Source: Chaunax sp. Z400 (Eukaryota; Chordata; Actinopteri; Lophiiformes; Chaunacidae). Taken from it: a DNA stretch of 64,000 nt. Location of the stretch: contig CM075192.1 in the NCBI GenBank assembly GCA_037577475.1, positions 18,208,908-18,272,907 on the forward strand, read 5' to 3'. A program made the position numbers and the translations under genes. Below, piece after piece: positions 1 to 13,600 of this stretch. The notes beneath the pieces are model-generated. The model was not told where the DNA came from and made no database searches. It saw only the letters and a list, made by a program, of their open reading frames with translations. How positions within the stretch are numbered: the first letter of the stretch is position 1; each line of letters opens with the position of its first letter.

Positions 1-102
1 CTCTCTTACTTTGTCAGTCCCACTAGGCCCAGACAGTTGCTTTACTTGAGACAACCTCCATATATGGCCGCTTCATGTTTGTCCTGGCTTCCCTCCAGTA
101 TT

Positions 103-105
103 CAC

Positions 106-196
<91 letters not shown>

Positions 197-212
197 CACA
201 CACACACACATA
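103..212. repeat. AC dinucleotide microsatellite
   Basis: About 55 AC units, with single-base interruptions near 110 and 195. It produces long threonine/histidine ORFs that are not genes. Probably length-polymorphic. Confidence 0.97.
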
Positions 213-847
213 CCCCTGCAGCACCACCACACACAATCACACTACTATGTGCTATGTGAGATGACAATCTACAACATGGAAATGCTACATTTACAACAAA
301 TAAGGCTCAAATAAGTTGTGGTTCTTGCTGTGTTTTGTTCAATATGAAGTATAATAAATCACTGCTGATGTGCTACCTCTGGCCAAGGTAGATTTAAACC
401 GCTGTGAGAAGAAACAATAAAAGAAGGCTGCCGCTAAAACTGAATCTACACTGTGCTGTAATTCAGATGTTTAAGTTTGTAGCACAAATCAACACCAGTT
501 TCTGCTCAATCACAGATTTGGCATATGCCAAGAGACAAAAGGAGACACGTAGGGCAGAAAGTGTAGTCCGAGTGGTCAGACTAGAAAGGCGCCATTTAAG
601 AGCATCCATTTATCATAGCAGTATGACGGTAACATTCTTTAATTGTCCTTAAATATGGGACACATACGGTAGATTCAAATACAGTTTACATACCATAAAT
701 ATACAGTAATTTGCTGTCATAACTGTGACCTATATTGTGATGTAAATCAGCAAGTATACAATAAAAAAACTGTAAAAAAAAAATGCTTTGCAGATGAAGC
801 TGATGCCACTTCATTACTGTAAGTTGAAATTATTTAGATGTCTAGGT

Positions 848-988
848 CAGTAGTTTTCAAAATGGGGTCTGGGGACCCCCAAGGGTCTTTGAGTGGGTTC
901 ATACAACTAAAACAGTGTCAGTTTAATTTGTACCAGGTTCAGGGTCCTTGACGTAAAAAAAATTAAAAAAAAGTCTGGGAACCACTAG
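848..988. mobile_element. short hAT-like non-autonomous element (MITE)
   Basis: It opens CAGTAGTTTTCAAAATGGGG and closes GTCTGGGAACCACTAG. The ends are imperfect inverted repeats of the CAGTGGTTCCCA type seen on hAT-family elements, with the typical internal GGGGACCCC text. 141 bp, no coding capacity, and no clear 8-bp target duplication. Confidence 0.6.
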
Positions 989-1508
989 TATTGGTTACCT
1001 TATTATTTTTTCGATTGACTGATTTTTTTTCCGAACATTTAAGTAATTCAATACCAAGTGGAAGAAATTGTTATACAATCATTTTAAAACTATAATTATT
1101 GACTTCTTTTTGTCGCTGACAATGAGGACTTTGGGGAGAACTAGACGTTTTGATGTTAAAGAGTTGGGCGGAGTGAAAGGACGTCCCTCCTTCCCTTCCT
1201 GTACCAGGCTCCACTGTTAGCATTCCACCAAGCAACCTGAACCCCTCTCCTCTGGCCAGGCTCATATTTCAGCTCTAGCTACCATTTATTAAAAACAGGT
1301 TTCAGAAAGCCTTGCAGTTCAGGGAAAGCGCTCTCTATAAATCAAACGGCAGAAATGGCCCTCGTCACTACACCACACTCTTGACACTGAGTATCCATTA
1401 TCCTTCCAACTCCCGGTTTATCTGCAGAGAATAAGCTTTACGTCGACAAACAATCTACGCCAGCTCCACAGATTGCAGTCAAACTGCAGTGGAAACACAG
1501 ACACTCAC

Positions 1509-1614
1509 CTTCGACCACATCCCTTTTGTAGTCACTGTCATTGTCGCTGTCTGTGGGCCGGTAGTAAATGTAGAAGCCTTGGATTGGAGTGTTGTTGTTA
1601 CTCGAGGGGCTATA
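1509..1614 (-). CDS. cdon: cdon exon 13: middle of FNIII-3 (last exon in the window)
   Basis: 106 nt, phase 0 to phase 1. It encodes YSPSSNNNTPIQGFYIYYRP followed by TDSDNDSDYKRDVVEG, one of the most conserved stretches of CDON/BOC, in the domain known to contact Hedgehog ligand with calcium. The donor is G|GTGAGT. The rest of FNIII-3, the membrane span and the tail must lie on exons beyond base 1; I see none in 1-1508. Confidence 0.95.
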
Positions 1615-4600
1615 CTGGATGGGAATGGAAAAAGTATTATGTTAGGTTACTGTAATCTGGGGGGCAATTACTATACAAAAAGAGGAAATTTGTTATCAGC
1701 AGATGTACAGGACTGGAAGCAGTGATTGCACTGTCTGAAGTTCAGGAAATAATGAGACTGGTTAAGTAAATGTGGGCAACTACAGTATCTGAGTCCATCT
1801 GCAGCCCAAACTGTTATGAGGAGGAGAAAGAGCTTTGAAGAGAGCAGAGTCAAAACATGGATGGACAAGGCCTCTTAATCTCTGTTAGAGCAGAGCTCTA
1901 ATCACCACAGTTAAAGGAGTGGTTGAGTAAGCAGCTCAAACACAGGTGAACCAGCTGGAAATACATTACACTAGGCAGGCCTTGCCTTTTTAATTATTAT
2001 GCCCATGTATTTTGAGTGCCTCAAGAAAGTCCAACAGGTCAACAACCACAAGCCATCAGACAACTTTTTAATAAGCACATCAACTTATTTTCCGTCAACC
2101 ACTTCATTTGGACGGGAAACATGAAGTGAGTGCAGCCAAAATGTCTATAATAAATGTCTATAATAAATGTCTATAATAAATGTCTATCCTCATTGCACAA
2201 TAAATCTGTGTACAAGAAATTATGAGGATATGGTAGGTCAAAGTGGAAACAAGTCCGTTTGGGTTTGCCCTTTACTTCTCTTCCAAATGAGTTTGTTTCA
2301 AATCTTACAGCTCATTTTTCCTGACTTTTTTCCCACGACTTTTCCCAATCCAGCAATGAACTTACTAAGTACAACTTTAAACTTTAGCTTTAAATATTAC
2401 TGGCAGTAATGTTTACGAAAATGAGGCCCAAGCTGCAAAATGTTGAGGAAGTAAGGCTAAATAAGCTTCTTCCTGCACAAGTCTTATGGATGCTGTATGT
2501 CAGTGTTGTACTCACAGTCCAGCGCAGCATGATCCGTGTTTCACTGATGGCGTCTGTGGATGAGATGTGAGGTCCGACCACTGGACGGTCTGCGATACGA
2601 GGACTGGCTTGCGGCACCTGGTACAGCTTCGAGGGAATGCTGTGAGGACTCTCGCCGTACATGTTCATGGCTACGACACGGAACTTGTAGGTGGAGCCTG
2701 AGAAATAAATGCGATGTTACAATACATATGTGCAGAGTAATAACTTATTATTATATCATAGGTGTATACAAATCCTTGTTACAATGCTCATGTTATTCTA
2801 TGTGATACTTACAAATATTGTGATACAGTAATAACAAAGCTGTTATCTTTGTGCTACAAAGCAATGATTGCATGCTTTACATGTTTGGCGCTAACAGTTG
2901 TTTGCCACTAATAAACAAAGTGAAAGAAAATCCAGCAACACTCAAGAGTAACAACACATTCCACCTGTACACTGAAAGCAGGTGAAGTTGTGCCAGATTC
3001 CCTTCTCTGCTTCTACTAATAAGTTTCTACTAATAAATTAACTAAAATAGTCAAATATGAGCTGGCTGGATGAATCACTCATGTGTGCCACAGTAAAAAA
3101 AAAAGATAACATATGTCTGAATTAAAATATGGGAAGAAAAGTAAAGATGAGACAGATGAAAAATTAGTTTTCTTTCCATTAGGTGTGACTGGGAGAAGGA
3201 CAAGAAACCCTTATAAGGGCCGAGACACCATGTCATGCTTCACTGGACTGGAGAGAAACGTTTTAAACTGTGTCAAAGCTCACCAGGCTCTAGATTGCGA
3301 ACTTCCACGGACAGCTTGAGAGGTGAGATATTATCCGCAGCAACGGCCCACTCTGCACTGCGGCCGCGTCTGTACTCGACACGGAAGGCTGTGATCGGAG
3401 ACCCACCATTGGCTCTCGGGATCCAGGTGACATACACAGAACTTTCAGTCGCCATGGAGATGGTGGGGCGGTCTGGGGCCTCGGGTACTGGGACAGAAAC
3501 AAATAAAGAATAATGTTTGAGTTGTGCAAAAAAAAAAAGACACAGCAATTAAAAAAAAAACAGGGAGAACCATCATCACTGCATCCCAACTCATGTAAGA
3601 ATGGTTGACAGAGAACACATCACAGTGAGTCGGCATGCTGTGGAGTGATGTGTACTTACTGCTGGGGCTCTTAGCCAAAAAATTAGAAGGGCAGGAGAGA
3701 ATGAGAAAGAGAAAAGAGGGTTAGTGAAAAGATCAGTGTGAGCGTCAGCAAAGTAGGCCTGCTTGTAATGTGAGAAAAACATGCACACATACATGTAGAT
3801 ACACACACTAAGATCTGACCATAATGCTGTGTGCAATCCGACAGTATTCTGCTTACACCATTGTCCATTAAAAATCATTTCAGGGTGTCAACTATTGTTT
3901 CACTCTTTGTACTGCAAGGTAGAATGAAACAAAGCAGATCACATCTAAACGTAAAGCTGTGAGATCTATTCAGCACAGACTGGTCATGAACTCAACAAGT
4001 CATTTTCTGTACACACCAGCAGCAACAAAACAGGAGTGTTGCAGGAGGCCGATGATTGTGTCTACACCTACCTCTGTCATGTATGACGACACCAAAGTGC
4101 GTGTTGGGGGTTTTGTCCTCTGGAGCTTTGGGAGGCACAGAGACGACAGGAGGCTTGGATGGATTTTTGTTGGAGGTGGTGCTCTTCTCTGAGAGAGGAA
4201 AAAGAAAAGTGCTATCAGTTCCTCCAAAAGCAAATGGAACAGCTCCGGATGTTAGCTCTGGAATCTGAAGTTTCCTCCTGGTTTCCGGAGCTGTTTGGGT
4301 TTTATCTGGTTGGGTTTCAGGTTTCCACTCGACAACTCTGTGGTTTCACTTAGCTGTGTTGTTACTTGGTTGAATGTCTGATCTGAATGTGTACTCAATT
4401 TAACACTTCACAAACAGAACAGGCACATGAAATAAATGGATTCTTTAGGAAAGATAAAAGAACAGCTATCACTGAGGTCATGTCATTCTTGTTGCTTCTG
4501 GATATTTTACGTTTTCATTTTTCACATTTGATGGCTTGATTTTGATTTTTTTTTTCTAACTCTATATGTAGCTGGATTCAGTATTTCTTCACCTGAATTA

Positions 4601-7600
4601 TATTTCTGGCAGTGTTAGGTGAGTTTGAAAAAACAGCAACACATATGGAGAGACATTTCACAAAAAGTAGAATTGAACAGTTAAAAGATTGAGTCAAAAT
4701 TTGACAAAACTCAGAGGCATTGAAGAAAAGTCAAATATTTCCTTGTGAGGTTGGTCTGGTGAGTTCGGATCTGCATGTGGACTTAAGAGCCTTGGTTGGC
4801 ATTTTTTGGTCCAGGACCATTTTGTAAAAAGAACCACCCTTGGGAAGCAATCGCATGTGTGGGTTTTGGCAGTATTTTACATATTTCTGACCAGGGACAT
4901 TTTGTCAGCCCTGTTGTGGTATAGCATTATTGTTAGTTTTTGGAACAGTTGTGGTTGGTCTTATTTTTATTTGTCTCAAAAACTCGAAAAAAAACATGCT
5001 CCTAGTCATTCACTATGATTATGATACTAACCATTAAGCCTGGATTTAGAATTTTAATTGGACAATGTGGTCAAAGTAGTCGTTGAAAGGAATAATCTAC
5101 CCTCAAATACAGTATAAGGTTGTATATGGTACATTTTAATCATCCAGCAGTTATGTAGTAATGAAGCATCATCATTTTATATTTTAGTGTGCGTTTACTT
5201 ATCCTCAGCTTGTCTCATCTGCTTCTACTTCAGTTAATAATTGTCCTCATCCCACACAAATTGAACTGATTAAATTTAATGTTAGCTGCCTGAACCAAAA
5301 ATTCACTTGGATGACAATACTTTTTTTAGACATGACAAACATAATATAATTATATGGGTTTTCTCTGAAGGTTAAAACAAATGTATCGGGGCAAAAAGCA
5401 GCCGTACATTTTCTTATGCACCTAACTCAATAACACAATCTGCTTTGCATATTTTGGGTCTCATGAGACTGCTTTCGATGGAGAAAGGGATGAATGTCTC
5501 AGATTCTTCTTCTCAGATATATTTCTTCCTGAATGTCAGCGCAAAATCTCAAATCCATAAACAACCAGATGCTCCTTAACTCAGAGGAGCAGACACCAAA
5601 ACCTGCCATTTACTGTTGGTGTTTCAGGCAGCTGAAAATATTTGTCTTTTATCTTTAGCTGTTTTGGAGAATGAGGTAAAGTTTTGTCTTTTTGTGAGGA
5701 GTTATTCTTCGGAATACAACAAAACACACAGTCTAATACAGCTGGGAATAGGAGGTGGACTGCTAATAACAGGTGCTGGGTGTTTTTTCGTTGAAGACCA
5801 GTGGTTTGACTGACCCTTGCCAGTACGGAAGGTGAGCATGGCTGGCTGGCCCTCCCCTGCTGCACTTCGAGCCACCATCAGCACCTCGTAGAGACTGGAG
5901 GACTCCAGCTCTGACAGTCGCAGGGTCTTCTCACTGCCGGGGACACGAACTGTATGCCAACTCCCTACCACTGTTCCCATTTCATCCACCTGCCACACAC
6001 AGACACATACAAATGGAAAAATGAGGGGGAAAAACAGAATCATCTGGCTGTCCACAATCCTAGATAGTTCACTCTCTTCCTGAAAAACACTCAGAAACAA
6101 TCCCTGTGAGATGTTTGGTATAATTTCCAACTCCAGCAAGCATGAACCCTCCTGCCAAATCTCAGCTGTGTGAGCAGTGTGAGCTTACTGCTGAGGTAAA
6201 CGCAGAAAAATGACCAACCTCAGGTCAGTTCAGGTCTGGCCTTACCTTCTTGATATATGAGCATATTACAGTCACTCATTCTCAATCAGTTCTGACAAAC
6301 CATACATGAAAGTTCATGTGTCTCCGGTAAAACACAACCAGTCTTCAAGACAAGAAATAAGTGCAACATGTCATTGTGTATTTTTCCCTCACCTTGCGGT
6401 ATTTGACAAAATAGGCGTTGATTGGACTCCCTCCGTCACGCCCTGCCCTCCACTCCAGGTCGTAGACATCAGGCTTGTGAGTCTGAGGCGGGCTGATGAT
6501 GATCGGCGCCTCTGGAGTCGGACGGTCTCCACCTCTACTAGCCGGCAGGTTGATGGTGTCGCCTTCGTCTTCGGTCAGGAAGAGTTCATGGCCCTCATCG
6601 CTTTGCATGGGAGGGAGGGATGGTGAAGCCTCCAGCTGCACACCAGCAGTGGAACCAAACTGAGGATCTGTCATGGAAAGATGTTACTTAGTGCAAAATC
6701 AAATCTAATAATAATAATCTAATACTATTTAAGAAGTGTTCCTCTTCGACGATACAAGCATTTCTTTATCCTGGTAAAATTTAAAGTGACAAAATATGTA
6801 TGAGTCACAGCCAATCCGATTCAGTTTATTGTTGCAATTAATTTTTCAGTTCTTTAAATGCATATTGGCTAAATTTGGAATCAGATAATATTACACCACA
6901 ATATGCTGTTACAGTGTAAAATCTAACTGATCAATCATATATGAAATCTACAAGATAAGACATATTTTAGCTCACATACAGTTTTTCCTGCTTAAGATAA
7001 CAGTATGCATTTGTATATTGTTATTTGCAGATGTCTATTTTTATTGTAAACATTTGGTTTCTTGATTAAGAACCTGGATCTTTGCTGTTCTGAGTTCTGG
7101 ACACCCGTCACTGGAGAAAACACATTATAAAATAAGCTGAGGCAATGGCAACAGTGACAGTCAGTCAGAGGTGGCCCTACATGCAAACAGAGGACAACCA
7201 GCACTGGAAAGTTTGACATTTGGACCAGGTTTTTTAATCTACATAAAATAACAAGAAAAACCTGGCTCTCTGCAGTACTACATAATCATACTTTGTTTGT
7301 TTTTTTCATTAAGTCTTCGCCAGAGCGCTCCACCTGGACAAATCATGCAAGCTGAGAGCCTTATTATGGCTGACACCAGTTTGGCAGAGCCTGGGTGGAA
7401 TTTTTCACATTTGGAAGACGCTTAGGACAGCTCACAAGAGGAGGGACGGCTCAAATCTGAGCCACACCGTTGAGGTCAAAGGGCTCCATAACTGAATATC
7501 AAACCTAGACAAGTGAATAATGAGGTCAACACAGCAGGTTTTGCCACAGGAGCAGTCTGCAGGGTCCTGAGTACAGTTCCAGGCTGTTTTGAGTACAGCA

Positions 7601-10600
7601 CCAATTCACTTTGTAAAACAAATAGACCCGAAGCTGGTAACACTAGACCTGATCCTGGGACTGCGGCCAGCTGCCACACATTCCACACGCCAACCATTAA
7701 AATACCGGAGAGAATCAGACCTCGGCACTACATCAAGTCCTACACACTCTCCTGCTTGTTCCCTCCTTCTGCCCTCCACCACTCTCACCTCTCCATAGCT
7801 CTGACTCATAGTTCAACCACAGCCAGGGCTCCGCCTCAAACACACTCATACAGGCGGAGGCAATCAAGGCCATGGAGTCCCCACCATCCTGATGGAAAGG
7901 AGTGATATTTCTTGAGTAAGCACTACTACACCTGGACAGAGAAAAGGTTAGTCCATCAGAGATCAGCAGCTGGGAGGAAATGTGATGGTAAATCACGAAG
8001 GATTACCAGCAGAGACGAGAGCCTCAGTTTGGACCATTATTTTTCTAACTGATGGCCTTGGATGTCACAAAAACTCCTTCCTGATGTGGAAGTTTTGAGT
8101 ACAGCAGCAGCAAATGTTTTATTTTTTCATCAACAGTTCATCTATCGGTTATAATTTTATCTAAACACGTCAGAAAGTTGTGACAAAAGGTCCAACTTGA
8201 TATGTAGAGTATTGTTTATTAAGCGACATGTCAACGGATATCACAATTGTTCTTAATTAATTGTCTGTTTGATTAATTAATCCTCTCAGTGCTTGTTGTG
8301 GATAGACTGCTAACTTTGTCATGTAGACGCCGGGGAACGCAGTGGGTGTTGATGGGAGTGACGGGAAGGAAACAGCCAATCAAATGACAGGTGGCACATC
8401 CTACCAGCGGATGAAAGCAGGGAGTTGTCATGGTGACAGAAACAATGACATCAAACAGACAACCAAACATACTGTATTTCAGATTGCTCTCTGAGATTAC
8501 AACAGCGGAGTACATACGTCAACGACACTGTTTACCTTGAATGCACAGAGTATCCAATAAGCTCTGGCGCCTCGTATTTTTAAAAAAACTAGAGAACACA
8601 ACTGACCTCAGAGTATTTACCTCTGCTGGGCACATCCTGCTTATCATCTCATCATATTCTGTTTTTGTGTAGAAACGTGGTCTGCAGCAGAAGATATTAA
8701 ATCTCATTCCTCTTCTTGTGGTCTGTGGAAGGCGAGCAAATATTTTCCAGTGAACTCGCCTGATCCTGTCTGATTTGTACTCCCTATGTACCGCATGTAG
8801 CTGTATTAATCATTCTGAAGATAGAGGGGTGTGCTGAGGAATGGGGCCATGGCGCACAGCGGCTGGGGTGGGAGAAGAGGGAGGCATGGGGTAGAGTGGT
8901 AGAGGAGGTGGGGGGGGGTTGTGATGTGTTAATAAATAAAAGCCAGTTGTGTGTGATGTTGACAGCTGGGTGGTCTGGTCCTCGTCATAACCCTTCATGG
9001 CTACTCCTTTACATTCCAGCGTCCGGGGGCTTATCCCCGACGGCGTGCACAAAGCTCACTCTCACGCTCAAGCTCAGTTCAAGGCTCAGGAGGAGGGCAG
9101 CCTTGGCTAAGCCTCTCCTACCAGCCATAAGAAAAGCACACACACACATTCACACTCAAAGAGCAAGGACTCCCCGCAGATACTGTATGTGCAGGCCCTC
9201 AGAGGTCCTGCCTGGTGAGGCGCCTTAACCCTTTCCAACACCTGCATCTTGCAATGTTCTGTAACAATATGCAATTATGTGGCATTTCTCAAACTGCTCC
9301 CTTTACATTCAGAAGCTCTTGATCTCTGCAAGCCCTCCTCTGTCAGCGCACAAACGCATGTCAAGTTAGTCATGATTTCAAAGTGTTACTAATTATCCTT
9401 CAAACCATTCAAACATTCTCTGGTTGATTTTCTGTGGTTTAAATCATTCTAATTTGAAACTTTGGAACCTTTGATGTTGAAGCACTATATTCTGATATTT
9501 TAAAGAGTGACTGAATAATTACTTCAACCAAGGAGGTAATATTTTTGCTGGCATTGGTTGGGTTGTTTGTATGACTGTTGGCAGGATTACTAAAATTTTA
9601 AGGGTGGATTTGATTAATTTTTTTTGGAGTGGTAGGGTAAGGAACAATCCAATAGATCAGCATGTGCATCCGTTTGTTTTTTTTAAAGGATTATTTACTA
9701 TTGCAAGATAGGAGGAATTAGAATATTTTTTTACCACACATCAAGTGTGATCTGGCTCCAAGTAATATTCCAGATCTGGTGATGCAGAATGTTTCAAATT
9801 ATAGGACTCACGGAAAATTCACTTCTGTGAGATGACAAATAATAATGCTACAGAAAGTGCTGATTCAGCTGGGTGTCAGATTCGACATACCTTCAAGGGT
9901 TACTGAGGTAGATCCTGAAGAAAACTGACTTTAGTGAAATATTGTTTTTCTTGCGTAACTATCCAGCTAATAGTGATACCAATGTGATTCCAACTTCTAG
10001 AGGTAGGTTTTCATAGTCAATGAGTTTTATTATGAGGGTTAAACTATCATAGGCTTTTAGGTGTAATGACATAAAGGGGAAACTGTGCTGCCTTGGTGGA
10101 GGTCTGTGCTGTCTGAGTGCTGTCTAGATGTTTTTAACACATATTTTGGACAGATTAATGAACAACGTAACAATGCTCAACCCCTGACGAAATGAGCAAG
10201 ACATCTTGGGGCTCCTTACCCAAAAACGTTGTTGATATTTCATTACTTGCTACCAGCCTTTTGTAAGCTCTCAATGAGTGTGAGGAAGTCGGGGGGTTAA
10301 AATGTAACTTTAATTTCAGGCAGTGAGAGTAATTACACAAATAAGTGCTTCTGACGGCATATGCACTGTCATGCTCCTATTTGCTGTAGCTATCTTCGTC
10401 ACTATGCTTCCTCCAGCCTTCAGCTCTGGCAAACAAATATTTGCTGGTCGGAGTAAAATGCATTGTGATAATGTGATAAAGTTGCAACAGGCTCTGGTAC
10501 AATGCAAAACACTGATTTATCTGGCACTGATAGGCTTAATTAGCCTTGTCCGAACTTCTGTGGGAAGGGTTTTAATGTAAGGGAATCTCACTTATATGTA

Positions 10601-13600
10601 CGTCCCACACTACAGGTTTAATGTCATTATTTATTACCAATACATGCTGTGTTGATAGGTCCAAAATAAGTAATAAATTAATTTATGACAGATACATACC
10701 TGACTGAACTGTAAGCATTCCGTGTGACTGTGCTGAGCCAATCCCGTTGTCCAGCAGACACTGAAACACGCCCTCATCCCGCGGTGTCACGTTTGTTACA
10801 ACGAGTGAGGATCCAGAGATCTGAAAGCGATCTGATGGGGTGATGGGGTCAGCATTGAAGAGCCAGGTGATGTTTGGGGAAGGATTTCCTTTTGCTACAC
10901 AGGTGAAACTAGTGGAGGAGCCATGAGAGATGAGCTGGTTGGTTAGGCCCTCCGTGATCGACACAGGCTCTGTGGAGGAGAGGCCGAGAGATCGACATCA
11001 CCATAAGGTCTGCTGCAACCAGTCTCAACACCCCCAAAAGCGTTTCTTGTCTTATTCTTACCAAGAACATTCACAGTATAGTTAGCGCTGACCACAATCC
11101 CATGCTCCGTCTCTGCAGCACAGGTGTAAGTCCCTTCATCGCTCCTCATCACCGCAACAAACGCCAGGTTGTTGTGCTGCCGCTGGTGAGAAGGCCCCGG
11201 GGTGACCTCCTTACCGTTCTTAAACCATTTCGCTACTGGTGTAGGACTACCGGACACGATGCACTCCAACACCAACGGCTGTGACTGCTGCACCAAAACA
11301 GTCATCGGGGTTGTGGGGTAAACTATTCGCACTGGGGGAGAGGAGTCTGAATCTAAACAAACAAGTGAACATTATTAGTAGATGATAAGAATAACAGAAA
11401 AAACCCCAGGAGAAATACTTAAAAAAAACTTAAACTTCAATCCAATGTCATCACTTACGTTTCACTGATAGCTTAGTTCCATGAGATTGCATGACAGTTT
11501 CCCCAGTAACAGGGTTGAAGGCACCACACTTGTACATGCCCTGGTGCTGGGCTGAAACGGAGATCATCTGGAGGTTTCCAGATGGAAGAACTAAATAGTC
11601 ATCTGACAAGAGAAGGAAAAAGCAGTTTAGAAAGAGCACAGACAACTATGGTACACTATGAGCAGGTGATCAATAGGGGGGTTCTTTAACCGTGGTACAG
11701 GTGGTTTTATATGGTGATATCAATAAATGCTGCAAAGTATTAACACTTCTGTAAATTCAACACTTAATAGATGAAATAGCGAAAATGTCTGTTTTTGTCA
11801 AATTTTGTGAAAAAAAAAGTAAATCAAAAAGCTTCATCGCACTGATGAACAACTAGTTGATCTTTAACAATCCCTGCAATTGCCTAAAACAACCAGGAAT
11901 ATAGTATAAAAATTATAGCAAATCTTTGAATTTCTATTTATATTCCATTTATATTATAATGAAATCGGCCTCTAGTGAGATGCATAATACAAAGTAAGAA
12001 ACTTCACATCTATTTATTGTTTTCAAACAAACCTGTTGACACTTCTATCCACTCCCCTCGCACTCTTAATCTAGGACGGGCTGGAGGGACACTGTGCGGT
12101 AGAGGACACTCTATGAGAACAGTGCTGCCTTCCTGCGCTGATAATGACCGCCGTCTGCCATCTTCATATTCTGATATTTCTGCAGTGATAAAGGAAAACA
12201 AGATGCAGTTGGAAAGAATATGTGTTGGGTGTCAGCACAGTCATGAATGAGGGCAAAGAGCGCTACTTGAGTTGAGCTGTTTGTGTTGGATCATTGGGTT
12301 TGTTTATTGTTGCAGTGAGTGATTCTACTCATGCCTGATACTGTTCCAGATCGGGCTCAACTCCTTAGGCTAGTGTCCTGCGGCAAGCGGCATCCCAGCA
12401 GGAACATAACACACTACACAGCAAAGCCCAAGGCTCATTTAGGATACTGGTCAAGAGGCTTCTGGAAGGGTGCCAGAGTAAAAACTCCTACTGCTTCCTT
12501 CCCCTGTGCCACTCAGCAGTAAGCAGCCGAGGACAGGCATTCTTTCTAAGTGTTCAACACTCCCAGAATGGCCTTCCTTTTCTCAAGGCAACTTCCTCTC
12601 TTTCCTTAACCCTGTGCTTTGAAGTGAGCACAAGTATGCACAGAGGGGTAATTCTTCGTATCCGTACCTGCTATTGCCACACGTGCGTGGCGGCTGGTGA
12701 TGGCCGGCCCATTGTCTAAGCGTGCCACACATTGATAGACACCAACATGGCTGGGCTTAAGGGAGGAGATGGTGAGGGAGCCCTCGTTGAGCTCCACACC
12801 AGGCAGGGTGTCCTGGTCCAGCGTAAGACCTCTGAAGCGCCAGGTAACCACCGCCGAGGATGGACTCACTAAGCAGCGCAGACGCACGAGAGAGCCTCGA
12901 CTCTGAACCAGGGAGGCGGGCTCAGAGAGGAAAGAGGGATAATGAGCTGATCAGGAGACAAGAGCAGAGAAAAACAGGTTCAGGATTTGAATCACGGATT
13001 TTGTTATAGATGGTCATCAAAAAAAAATGATAAAACACATATTCTCATGCAATATCTTCTGGATATACTAGAATTACTATAATTGTGGTTGCATTACAGA
13101 GGGGTACAGAGGACTGATAGCTTCATCACATGGTGCAACAACAAACACCTGAAGGTCCATATCAGCAAAACAAAAATGAGCTTGTCGTAAATAAAAACAG
13201 TCCTTGTATGTTGCCAAGCTGATTGTGATAGAACACAAAGTTGTAGCCATGACAAGAATATGAATCAAATATGGATGCTGTTGCAAAGAAGCAACAAATC
13301 GTAAAATGTGGGAGCTTCACACACCTTTAACCCAGCAGCACAGACGATCTAAACTGTCGTCATATTTTCAATGTGAGCAGATAAATGTAACTAATTCAAT
13401 AGCTGAGCAAATGTGAAATCTGGTCGCAATCTCTCTTTCTGTTTAAATAAGGGCCAGAAAAGTGTTTTTGCAGAACATTATAATGTAAACAGTGAAGCTG
13501 ACCTTTGACATTATGGATGTAAAATGAGATCACACCATCATTTCATCCTCTTACGACATTTGTGGGAAATTTTGTCATGTGTAGTGTATGAATTAGTGAG

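Larger units (their letters stand above)
1..1508 (-). other. cdon: part of cdon intron 13
   Basis: Sequence downstream of the last visible exon. It holds the AC microsatellite (103-212) and a hAT-like element (848-988). The expected next coding block (FNIII-3 end, SKQWHMIGHL-like) is not present, so this intron continues off the window edge. Confidence 0.6.

Noticed and set aside
37..314. ORFs on both strands made of repeated Thr-His or Cys-Val
   Set aside because: They are translations of the AC microsatellite.
3660..3669. Possible 10-bp microexon before a strong GTAAGT donor, between cdon exons 10 and 11
   Set aside because: Ten bases between phase-1 exons would break the frame; direct joining of exon 10 to exon 11 keeps it and matches the family.
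5702..5814. Read-through of exon 9 past the GTCAGT donor (GQSNHWSSTKKHPAPVISS)
   Set aside because: It looks loosely like a linker, but a separate exon at 4072-4188 encodes the family linker in the right phase, and the read-through ends in a stop without a good donor.
8380..8420. Minus-strand string reading IRW then stop then D, resembling the IRWYD core of CDON Ig5
   Set aside because: The frame has stops just upstream and downstream, and no Ig cysteine pattern or splice sites surround it. Probably chance.
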